Of a stretch of 64,000 nucleotides of DNA, positions 48,759 through 57,713 are shown piece after piece (the stretch's first letter is position 1; every line of letters starts with the position of its first letter). A model generated the notes under the pieces. The model saw nothing but the letters and a program-made list of their open reading frames with translations. It was not told the DNA's origin and did not search any database. A program made the translations under genes and the position numbers. Source of the DNA: CAVVSQ01 sp963848825 (GTDB taxonomy: Bacteria; Planctomycetota; Planctomycetia; Gemmatales; Gemmataceae); contig CAWKFA010000014.1 in the NCBI GenBank assembly GCA_963848825.1, positions 248,001 to 312,000 on the forward strand, read 5' to 3'.

Positions 48759-51700
48759 TGCGTTCGTGGGTCATGGTGATAGTGACGTTTGCAGTGCCTT
48801 CCTTGGTGTCTGCACAAGGGCTGCAAAGCACTTCCAATTGGAAAGTGGAGGTCATGGCCGAGTACCCCACAGTCAAGTACTGCTCGGTCGTATGTTGCGC
48901 TCCGGACGGCCGCATTTTTCTCGCCGAAGATCCGATGGACCAGGTCGGACCTCCGGACAAACCCGGCGACCGCATCTTGTGCCGGCAACCGGACGGCAAC
49001 TGGACCGTTTTCGCCGACAAGCTTTATGCCGTCTTCGGACTGCAATACATCGATGGCAAGCTGTATGTGCACCATTGCCCCCAACTGAGTGTCTTCGATG
49101 ACGCTGGCACGGTTGGCAAGAACCGCGTGGATCTGATCGAATGCACGAACCCCAAGCCCTGGGCCGGCATGAATGACCATATCCCGTCCGGCATTCGCCT
49201 GGGAATGGACGGCTGGATCTACATGAGCACCGGCGACAAGGGTATTTACGGCGCCGTCGGCCGCGACGGCAGCAAGGCCGAAATCCACGGCGGCGGCATC
49301 ATGCGCTTTCGTCCCGACGGCACACACCTGGAGGTCTACACCACCGGCTCACGCAACCATCTCGAAGTCGCCATCGATGCCGAGGATGAGAAATTCACGT
49401 ACGACAACACCGACGACGGCCTGGGCTGGAATACCCGCTTCACGCACATGGTGGACGGCGGCTACTATGGCTACCCCTACGATTACCGCAAGCGCAAGTC
49501 TTTCACGCTCTGGATGATCGCCGACTTCGGCGGCGGCTCGCCGACCGGCGGGCTCGCCTACAACGAAGACGCTCTCCCCGCGGCCTACCGAGGCAACCTG
49601 TTCATGCTGGAATGGGGCAAGGGCCAGCTGGTTCGCTTCGCCGTGGAGCGTGAGGGAGGCAGCTACAGCATCAAGCAGCGTGAGATCATCCTTCAGAGGG
49701 ATGCCGCCAATACAGGTCAAGGGGGTCAAGACGAACGACTTTCGGCCCGTGGGCATCACGATCGCGCCCGATGGCATGAGCTTTTACATTGCCGACTGGA
49801 ATTACAACGGCTGGTCGAATCGCAAGGGACCGTCGGCGGGCCGGCTCCTCAAGGTCGCCTACACCGGCAAGAGCCAGGCCGCCCCGAAACCGGAGTGGTT
49901 CGTGCCCGCGGCCATGGGACAGCCGTTCCAGGCGAAGGACGAACAGCTTGTCGAAGCGCTCGGTCACCCGGCGCAGAGCGTCCGCCTGGTGGCGATGAGG
50001 CGCCTGGCGGAGCGCGGCGCCAAGGTCGTGCCCCTGGTGGTGAAGGTCTTGCAAGACAAGAGCAAATCACCCGAGGCACGCTGGAGCGCGATCTGGACGC
50101 TCGATCGCATGGATGGCGGCAAGGCCGGGCGCGCGGCGATCATCGCGGCGCTCGATGATGCCGACCTGTCCGTTCGGCGCCAGGCTGCCCGTCAGCTCGG
50201 CGAAAGAGCCGCGCGGGAAGCAGTTCCAAGTCTTGTGAAGCTAATGAGTCATGCGGATCGCTCCGTGCGCTTTCAGGCCGCTACCGCGCTGGGCCGCATT
50301 GGCGATGCGCAGGGTGTGGCCGCACTGGTCCCGGCGCTCGACGAGACCGACTTGTTTACGCGGTATGCATCATTCACGGCTCTCAACCGCATCGGACGAA
50401 GCGAAAGCAACGCCTGGCGCGCCATGGTTGCGGGTCTGGACTCCGAGAAGGCAACCGTCCGCGACGCGACGCTGTTCGCCTTCCGCGAAACTTACGAGCT
50501 TGAGGCCGTCGAAGCGCTGGCCGGTTATGCCGCCAATCCGCAGAAGCCCGCGGCGGTTCGCACGGCTGTCCTGAAATTGCTCGCCGAGCTTGATCTCAAA
50601 GCGCCGGAGTGGAATGGCCGTTGGTGGAACATCAAGCCGGCCGCGTCGGCTCCCCCGGCTCATACCCTCAGCTGGTCGGGCACTGCCAAAGTTGAAGACA
50701 CTCTTCGTGCCGCTTTGCGGGACCGGGAGAACCAGGTACGCCAGGGCGCCGCCGAGGCGATCGTGGCGAGCAGTGATCCGGCATTGACGCTCGAGCTCCT
50801 GAGTTACGTTCCCAAAGAGAAGAATGCCGAAACCCGCCAAAAGATGCTGGGACAACTGGCCGCTGTCAAGAAACCCAGCGCGGAGTTTACCAAGGCGGGC
50901 AACCAGCTGGCCGCGGAGGTGCTGAACGACGCGAAGATGGATGCGCCGTTCGTGGTGCAGGCTCTGAGCTTCGCGGTGAGCTTGCCATCCATCACGCCGG
51001 AATTGACCGATGCGCTGAATGAAGCGTGCCAAATCCAACCTACCGCCAGCGCAACTGGTGACTCTGCTGGAGACGCTTGCCAAGGCCAAGTCAGCCGAGG
51101 TGACGCCGGCCATTCTCGCGCAACTCAAGCACGCCGACGACGCCGTTCGCTCGACGAGCGTGCGTTTGTTGACGAATCGTTCGGGTACGCCGGTCGCCGA
51201 GGCCTTGATCGGCGCCTTGCGGGATAAATCCATCGCAGTCCGCAAAGAAGCGGTAGCCGCGCTCACCACGCGCAAGGAAAAAGCGGCCGTGCCCGCCCTG
51301 CTGGAGCGCCTGGCGGACGAGGAGCTTCGGTTCGACGTCATCAACGCCCTGGCGGAGACCCCCGACATGCGTGCCCTGCCGGCCTACCTGGAAGGCCTGG
51401 GCGGCAAGAACATCGAGCAGCGCGAGGCCTGTGCCAGGGCCGTGACAGCTCTGAAAAAGGAAGCACTGCCGGTCATTGAAGCGCGCCTGGCCGAAAAGCA
51501 GCCGCTTGCCGCCGGAGTCATTGTGCAGTTGCAAAAAGTCTATGCCAACGACGCCATGGCCGCGAAGGGGCGCCTGTTCTCGACGGCGGTGGCCGCACTG
51601 GCGATTGAGGAATACGTCGCCGTGGCCGCCAAGTCGAAAGGCAGTGCCGAGCGTGGCCGCAAGATCTTTTACGACGCCAAGGGGGCGGCGTGCAGCAAAT

Positions 51701-52266
51701 GCCACAGTGTCCAGAAGGAGGGGGGCGACGTCGGACCCGACCTCAGCGGCATCGGCGTTAAATACAACCGAGTTCAGCTCATTGAGGAAGTGGTGTATCC
51801 GTCCAAGAATATTTTGGACGGGTACGAACCGTTCGTCGTCGAACTGGCCAACGGCCGTCTCTTGACGGGCATCGTGCGGAGCGAAACAGCCGATGAGCTG
51901 ATCATGATCGACGCCGCCGGGGCGAAGCAAGTCATCAAGCAAAGCGACGTGGAAAACAAGAAGAAGACCGGCAAGTCGCTCATGCCGGAGGGCCTGCAAG
52001 GCGGTCTGACGCCCCTCGATTTCGCCGACCTCATCAGTTACCTGGAAACGCTGCGCGACAAGACGCCGCAGCTTCCCAAGAAGACAGGCCGTCTGGCTCC
52101 GGGCAAGAATCCCGGAGCGCCAGGCGATTGGGCCGAGACCGTGCGTGAGCAATCGGCATGGAGATCATTTCGTTTTCATCTCAAGGAGACGTTCTATGAG
52201 CAAGTTCTTCAATCCCCTGACACTGGCAGCGCTCGGGGCCGCCATCTTTTTGGCATGCGTTCCTGA
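48758..52266 (+). CDS. PVC-type heme-binding dehydrogenase with HEAT repeats (2), frameshifted
   Basis: About 1,150 residues when joined at about 49715 and 51030. AAAGGAG precedes ATG 48758; signal peptide MRSWVMVIVTFAVPSLVSAQ. Beta-propeller region (PDGRIFLAEDPMDQ, GMDGWIYMSTGDKGIYGAVG, ITIAPDGMSFYIADWNYNGW), many HEAT repeats (RWSAIWTLDRM, LVKLMSHADRSVRFQAATAL) and a heme motif CSKCH in GAACSKCHSVQKEGGDVGPD with the following TIGR02603-type end (LISYLETLRDK). The frame runs 70 bases into the next gene, so the true stop is probably earlier. It lacks the C-terminal beta-sandwich of its 30.6-kb sibling. Confidence 0.88.
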
Positions 52267-53415
52267 CACACAAGGCCAGGACAAGGGCACGCCCGAAAAT
52301 GCGGCTCCGCAGAAAGGCAAAGGGGGCAAGGGCGCTTCGGCGCCAAAGGTCCAAAATCGCCGGAGGTAAGCCCCAACGGCTCCGTGACCTTCCGGTTGCC
52401 GCTGCCCAACCTCCAGAAAGTCGAGCTGGACGGCGACTTCAAGGAGCGCTTCACCAAGGGCACAATTCCTATGGCCAAGGATGAGAAGTCCGGCGCCTGG
52501 ACTGCCACCGTCAAGGTGCCGCCCGGGTCGTACCAGTACTGGTTTGTCGCCGACGGCTTCATCATGCCCGATCCCTCGAACACGCATGTGCGGGCTGCTT
52601 CCGGCGTTTACAAGAGCCAGTTCGAGGTGCCGGGCACGGAGATCAACTGGATGGCAGTCAGGGACGTGCCCCATGGTGCTCTCCACGAGCACACCTACTT
52701 CAACAAAAACAACGCCACCTATCGCCGCGTCGTCATCTACACGCCGCCCGGCTATCAGGACAGCGACAAAAAGGCTTACCCCGTCCTTTATCTCCTTCAT
52801 GGCGCCAACGACTTCGAACGCGGTTGGACTCAGGCGGGCCGGGCTAACTGGATTATGGACAACCTCATCGCCGACGGCAAAGCCATACCGATGATCGTGG
52901 TCATGCCCTTTGGCCACGCCACGAGCGGCTCGACGGGCAAGGCGCCTGAAGTCCAGGCAATTCAAGCCGCCCACGGCGCCAAGGGGGGCGACTGGACCAT
53001 GGAGAAGGACATGCTGGGCAACATCATCCCCCTCGTGGAAAGAGAATTCCGCGTGATCAAGGACAAGGAGCATCGCGCGATTATCGGCTACTCGATGGGC
53101 GGCGGCCATTCCACCAGCATTGGCCTCAATCATCCGGAAGTCTTCACGTACGTCGGCGGCATGAGCGGCTACACAGGCGAGGCCGGCATCGGCAAATTTC
53201 TGGCCGATCCAGGCAAGACCAACAAGGATTTCAAGCTCATCTGGCTTGGCTGCGGCACCGACGACTTCGCCATCGAAGGCGGTCGTAAACTCGACAAGCT
53301 ATTCACGTCCAAAACCATCAACCACCAGTGGACCGAATCGCCAGGATATCGTCATGACTATCAGATTTGGCGAGTCTACCTGAAGGACTTTGCCGTGCAA
53401 CTGTTCAAACAGTAG
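52196..53415 (+). CDS. CBM48-like domain plus CE1-like esterase (2), frameshifted
   Basis: About 406 residues. AAGGAGA sits six bases before ATG 52196; signal peptide KFFNPLTLAALGAAIFLACV. A Lys/Gly tract (QKGKGGKGASAPK) follows, with a one-base break near 52355. An E-set/CBM48-like domain comes next (GSVTFRLPLPNLQKVELDGD, PPGSYQYWFVADGFIMPDPS), then the CE1 hydrolase: IYTPPGYQ, YPVLYLLHGANDFE, nucleophile Ser in GYSMGGGHS (53092-53094), His in GYRHDYQIW. Same architecture as E. coli Fes-like and rumen feruloyl esterases. Expected to hydrolyse ester side groups on a glycan. Confidence 0.9.
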
Positions 53416-53443
53416 GCAAGCGCCGAAAGTACTCGTTCGTAAC

Positions 53444-53548
53444 TAGCAGCCCGTTGAAAAAGGGGTCAGACCCCCTTGAAGCGAACAGAGTTTTCAACGT
53501 TTTTGCAGGGTATTGAAGGGGTCTGACCCCTTTTTCAACGGGCTGCTA
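53444..53548. repeat. AGCCCGTTGAAAAAGGGG inverted repeat, copy 2
   Basis: Perfect 28-base arms (53444-53471 and 53521-53548) around a 49-base centre. Outer sequence is that of copy 1 at 30426-30489; the inner CTTGAAGCGAACAGA is the reverse complement of the inner tract of copy 1. It lies between two esterase genes. Confidence 0.85.
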
Positions 53549-53660
53549 GCGTCTTTCGCCATAGAAACGCATTTTCTTGGTTGTCCGCTCGACTGGGCGC
53601 GGCGGTCGTGCCCAGGAATTAATGGTGAACTCTGGTTGGCCCAATTGGAAGGTCGTCATC

Positions 53661-54617
53661 ATGTCAAATCGCTATATTTGTTGGCTGCATGTTTTTTGCG
53701 CCTTGCTGATCTCAACAGCCCAGTTGCAGGCTGAGGATCAGCCACTAGAAAAGAGCCCCGTGCCGCCGCAAGGCTTTGACAAGGTGCGTGAGGGAATCGA
53801 GAAGGGCAAGCTCGAAAAGGTTGAGTACGATTCCAAATCGGTCGGCGTCAAGCGCTGGATGGAAGTCTATACTCCGCCCGGCTATTCCAAGGACAAGAAG
53901 TACCCCGTGTTGTATTTGCTCCACGGCATCGGCGGCAATGAAAATAAGGAATGGACCAGGCAGGGCGTGGCCAACGTGATTCTCGATAATCTTGTCGCCG
54001 ACAAGAAAATTGAGCCCATGATCGTCGTCTTCCCCAACGGCAATGCCACAGCCACAACCAAGGCGGGCGGCGGCGCAGCGAAGGGGGACGGCGGCGAGCA
54101 GAAAGGGGCCGGCGGTGCCAAGGGAGGTAAGGGAGGGTTCGGCGGCCCAGGCTGGGGTGAAAATTTCACGAACGATCTGCTGAAAGACATCATCCCCTAC
54201 ACCGAGTCGCACTATTCCACGTATACCGACGCCAATCACCGCGCTCTGGCCGGCCTCTCCATGGGGGGCATGCAAACCCGAACGATCAGCCTGCCCAACG
54301 TCGACAAGTTCGCCTACATCGGCGTCTTCAGCGGCGGCAACATAATGCCGCAGAACATTCAGGACAAAGACGCCTTCAAGAAGCAAGTGAAAGTCGTGTT
54401 CATGAGTTTCGGCAGCAAGGAAAATTCCGCTCCCAAGGGTGGCGGCACCACTCCCGGTGGTCCCGAGGGCATCAAGCTCGCCGCCGAAGCACTGAGCAAG
54501 GACGGCATCCATGCCGTCTATTACGTCTCCCCAGACTCGGCACACGATTTCACGAGCTGGAAACGCAGCCTGTATTACTTCAGTCAAATGTTGTTCCAAG
54601 AACAAACGAAACGCTGA
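53661..54617 (+). CDS. CE1-like secreted esterase (3) with Gly/Lys insert
   Basis: 318 residues. GGAAGG lies eight bases before ATG 53661; signal peptide WLHVFCALLISTAQLQAED. CE1-type hydrolase: EVYTPPGYSKDKKYPVLYLL, HGIGGNENKEW, nucleophile Ser200 in GLSMGGMQT, His295 in DSAHDFTSW. A 30-residue insert of Gly, Ala, Lys and few others (KAGGGAAKGDGGEQKGAGGA onward, about 133-164) sits between the strand ending VVFPNG and the helix before the nucleophile, at the same place as in the paralogues. It is closest to the fourth esterase. Confidence 0.92.
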   Translation: MSNRYICWLHVFCALLISTAQLQAEDQPLEKSPVPPQGFDKVREGIEKGKLEKVEYDSKSVGVKRWMEVYTPPGYSKDKKYPVLYLLHGIGGNENKEWTRQGVANVILDNLVADKKIEPMIVVFPNGNATATTKAGGGAAKGDGGEQKGAGGAKGGKGGFGGPGWGENFTNDLLKDIIPYTESHYSTYTDANHRALAGLSMGGMQTRTISLPNVDKFAYIGVFSGGNIMPQNIQDKDAFKKQVKVVFMSFGSKENSAPKGGGTTPGGPEGIKLAAEALSKDGIHAVYYVSPDSAHDFTSWKRSLYYFSQMLFQEQTKR

Positions 54618-54643
54618 TACGGACATATTTTGGAGGCTTGGTC

Positions 54644-56191
54644 GTGAAAGCGTCGCGCTCTATCGGGCTGATCGCGCTGGCGATGCTGATGACTGGCACG
54701 GGGGGCTTGCCAGGCACAGACGCCGCCAGCGCGACCAGCGGACGGCGCCGGACCGGGCACGCCAACGACGTATTGCAATCCGCTGTCGTTGCCGAATTAT
54801 CCGCTGGGCAAACAAGCACGGGATGTAACGGTTGGCGCACCGGTTCCCAAGGATGATCCGCTCTGGCTGGTGGACAAACAGCAGCAGTTTCGCGAGCTGG
54901 CGGATGTGTCGGTGCTCTGGCACGAGGGGGCATGGTACATGTACCCTTCGGTGGATATGGCGTGGGTCAGCAAGGACGGCGGCGCAACCTGGCAACATCA
55001 CCCCCTGAACATTCGCGATGTGGGCTACGCGCCGACGATCGTCAAGCACAAGGGAAAGTTCCTCCTGATGGCGTCCGAGTCGTCCGTGTACACGGCCAAT
55101 ACGCCGCTGGGGCCGTTCAAGGAGTTGGGCCCCATCAAGTTGTCAGGGGCCGTGCCGACGCAAATTGATCCGATGTTGTTTTCGGATGAGGATGGCCGGC
55201 TGTTCTACTACTGGGGCTGCACGCCGACAGAAGGGATTTTCGGCGTGGAGCTGGATGCGGACAATCCCACGCGAATGATTGGCAAGCCGAGAAGAATAAT
55301 TGCCTTTGAGCCAGACCGCTTCCCCTGGCAACGCCTTGGAGACTGGAACGAGCAGCCGGCGCGGGGGTGGATCGAAGGCGCCTGGATGCTCAAGAGAAAT
55401 GGCATCTACTACCTCACCTATGCGGCGGCGGGGACGGAGAACCGGACGTACGCGATGGGCTGCGTCACCAGTAAGTCGCCGCTCGGGCCGTTTGGGCCGC
55501 AGAAGAACAATCCGATATTGCGCACGACGATGGGCCTGGTCACCGGAACGGCACATGGCTGCGTGGTGGAAGGCCCGCACGATTCCCTGTGGGCCTTTTA
55601 CACGACGCGGGCATCCGTCGTGCACGGGTTTGAACGGCGGCTGGGGATGGATCCCGCTTACATCGGAAAGGATGGCGAGCTGCATGTGAAGCCAGCAAGC
55701 TCACTGCCGCAAAGGCTGCCGACGGCGTCGCGCGGAGCGGAGACGACGGGATGGTTGCCGTTGAATGCGGGACCGCGGACGGTTGGGTCCAGCGACGCAC
55801 CCAACACTTCCGGCGCCTGGCGGCAGATGACGATATGCGCACGTGGTGGCAAGCGGCGGCGGATGACAAAATGCCAACACTGACGAGCAATTTAACGACT
55901 CCGGGCGCCGTCGTGCGAGCCGTGCGCGTGATCTGGCGCGACGTCGGCCTCGACACGAAGAAAGGGGCGAACGCGGGGGCGTTCCACTACAAGGTGGAAG
56001 TGCAAACTATGGCCAACAAGTGGATGACCGTGATTGATCGCAGTCAGAGCAAGGAAGACCTGCTGATTGACTACCGCGAATGTTCGCCGACGCCGGGGAC
56101 CATGGCACGGCTGGTGATTTTAGGGGCACCTGCGGGCATCACGCCGGGCGTGGCGGAGTTTACGGTGTTTGGCGAGGTGCGGAAGCAATGA
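54644..56191 (+). CDS. GH43-like secreted glycosidase, frameshifted
   Basis: About 515 residues when joined at about 54740 and 55840. GTG 54644 has GGAGG seven bases upstream and opens a signal peptide KASRSIGLIALAMLMTGTGG. The five-bladed propeller shows YCNPLSLPNYPLGKQARDVT, DVSVLWHEGAWYMYPSVDMA (first-blade Asp), GAVPTQIDPMLFSDEDGRLF (second Asp), RGWIEGAWMLKRNGIYYLTY (the Glu in IEGAWMLK) and GTAHGCVVEGPHDSLWAFYT, consistent with GH43 or related furanosidase/xylosidase families. A C-terminal beta-domain follows (VRAVRVIWRDVGLDTKKGAN). Likely releases pentose or other side-chain sugars; substrate not decided. Confidence 0.85.
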
Positions 56192-56342
56192 AGAATGGCA
56201 ACCGAAGGTCTTGCCAGCGATGTTTAGGCTATTACCATTCATGTCGGAATTGAGACGAGTGTCTTTGCTATTTCGGAATAATCGGGCCTAGACAGCCCGT
56301 TCATTTGGCCCCGTGTTTATTTCATGACCAAGGAGTACAACC

Positions 56343-57575
56343 ATGAAAAAGGTGTCGATCGCTCTCCTGTTGCTGCCCCTGCTACCCGACCGACCCGTGT
56401 TGGCGCAGGCCGCGTCACCACAGGTCGCGCCGGCGACGGCCGCGCAGCCCGTGGAGGATTTTAAACCAGCGTCCACCAATCAGGCCGGCAAGCAGTATCC
56501 TCAAGTAAATTCCGAGCGCCGCGCTCGCTTCCGCATTGTCGCGCCTCAAGCTCAGAGCGTGAAGGTGCCCGAGTGGGGCGGAGTGACGTTGACGAAAGGC
56601 GAGGACGGGGCCTGGGTGGGCACCACGCGCCCGCTGGATGAGGGCTTCCATTACTACCGGATCAACATTGATGGCGCTGAGGTTCCGGACCCGGGCAGCA
56701 AGTACTTTTTCGGCTCCAGTCGCTGGGGCAGCGGCATTGAAATTCCAGCCCATGACCAGGACTTCTATGCCCTGAAGAATGTCCCTCATGGCCAGTTACG
56801 CGAGAATTGGTACTTCTCGCCGAGCAGCAACGCCGTGCGCCGCTGCTTTGTCTACACGCCGCCGGATTATGACAAGGACACCACCAAGCGCTATCCGGTA
56901 CTGTATCTCCAGCACGGCGGTGGCGAAGATGAAACCGGCTGGGCAAGCCAGGGGCGTGCGAACCTGATCCTGGACAACCTGATCGCCCAGGGCAAAGCGA
57001 AACCGTTTATCATTGTCATGGACAATGGTGGGGGCGGCTTTGGCGGCAAAGGCCCCAAAGGCGCGAAGGGAGCCAAAGATGCCAAGGACACCAAGGATGC
57101 GAAGGACACCAAGGATGCGAAAGAGGGCTTCAAAGGCAAAGGCCCCGGAGGCTTCAACTTCGCCGGCTTCGGGAAGATTATGACAGAAGAACTGATCCCC
57201 TATATCGACACGAACTACCGCACCCTGGCCGACCAGCAGCATCGCGGCATGGCGGGGTTGTCCATGGGCGGCATGCAGACAAAACAGATCACTTTGGCCA
57301 ATCTCGACAAGTTCTCCCATATTGGAATGTTCAGCGGCGGCAGCATCGCTCCGGCGGATACCTCTAGCCTGGGCGATGCCTTCAAACAGAAGGTCAAGGT
57401 GCTCTTTGTCAGCTACGGCGGCAGGGAAAAAGGCGAAACGGCCAAGGCCAACCGCGAGGCGCTGGAAAAGATCGGCATCCGCAGCATTTATTACGAATCG
57501 CCGGAAACAGCTCACGAGTGGCAGAGTTGGCGGCGGAGTCTTTATCAGCTCGCGCCGCTAATGTTCAAGGACTAA
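56343..57575 (+). CDS. CBM48-like domain plus CE1-like esterase (4) with Lys/Asp repeat insert
   Basis: 410 residues, unbroken. AAGGAG precedes ATG 56343; signal peptide MKKVSIALLLLPLLPDRPVL. CBM48/E-set domain (about 50-135, RARFRIVAPQAQSVKVPEWG, GFHYYRINIDGAEVPDPGS), then CE1 hydrolase with YPVLYLQHGGGEDE, nucleophile Ser307 in GLSMGGMQT and His391 in ETAHEWQSW. An insert of about 40 residues between VMDNGG and the next helix contains an 18-bp tandem repeat encoding DAKDTK. Last gene of the long run; a terminator follows. Confidence 0.93.
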   Translation: MKKVSIALLLLPLLPDRPVLAQAASPQVAPATAAQPVEDFKPASTNQAGKQYPQVNSERRARFRIVAPQAQSVKVPEWGGVTLTKGEDGAWVGTTRPLDEGFHYYRINIDGAEVPDPGSKYFFGSSRWGSGIEIPAHDQDFYALKNVPHGQLRENWYFSPSSNAVRRCFVYTPPDYDKDTTKRYPVLYLQHGGGEDETGWASQGRANLILDNLIAQGKAKPFIIVMDNGGGGFGGKGPKGAKGAKDAKDTKDAKDTKDAKEGFKGKGPGGFNFAGFGKIMTEELIPYIDTNYRTLADQQHRGMAGLSMGGMQTKQITLANLDKFSHIGMFSGGSIAPADTSSLGDAFKQKVKVLFVSYGGREKGETAKANREALEKIGIRSIYYESPETAHEWQSWRRSLYQLAPLMFKD

Positions 57576-57629
57576 TCGGCATTCGGCCCGCGCCAGCCTG
57601 ACTGGCAGCACGTTCCGCTAGTTTATTTC

Positions 57630-57692
57630 AAAATCTCGGGATCCCGACAGGCACCATTCAGGTTTCCTGTTGGGGTCCTGAGATTTTTTTTC
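57630..57692 (+). terminator. Intrinsic terminator, probably bidirectional
   Basis: AAAATCTCGGGATCCCGACA and TGTTGGGGTCCTGAGATTTT pair as a long stem around CACCATTCAGGTTTC, followed by a U run on the plus strand. The minus strand also ends the stem with four U. It separates the converging esterase and kinase genes. Confidence 0.85.
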
Positions 57693-57713
57693 GAACCAGA
57701 TAGTTCCGCGTTT

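Noticed and set aside
57078..57131. CRISPR-like repeat
   Set aside because: Only two to three adjacent 18-bp units without spacers, inside a coding frame.
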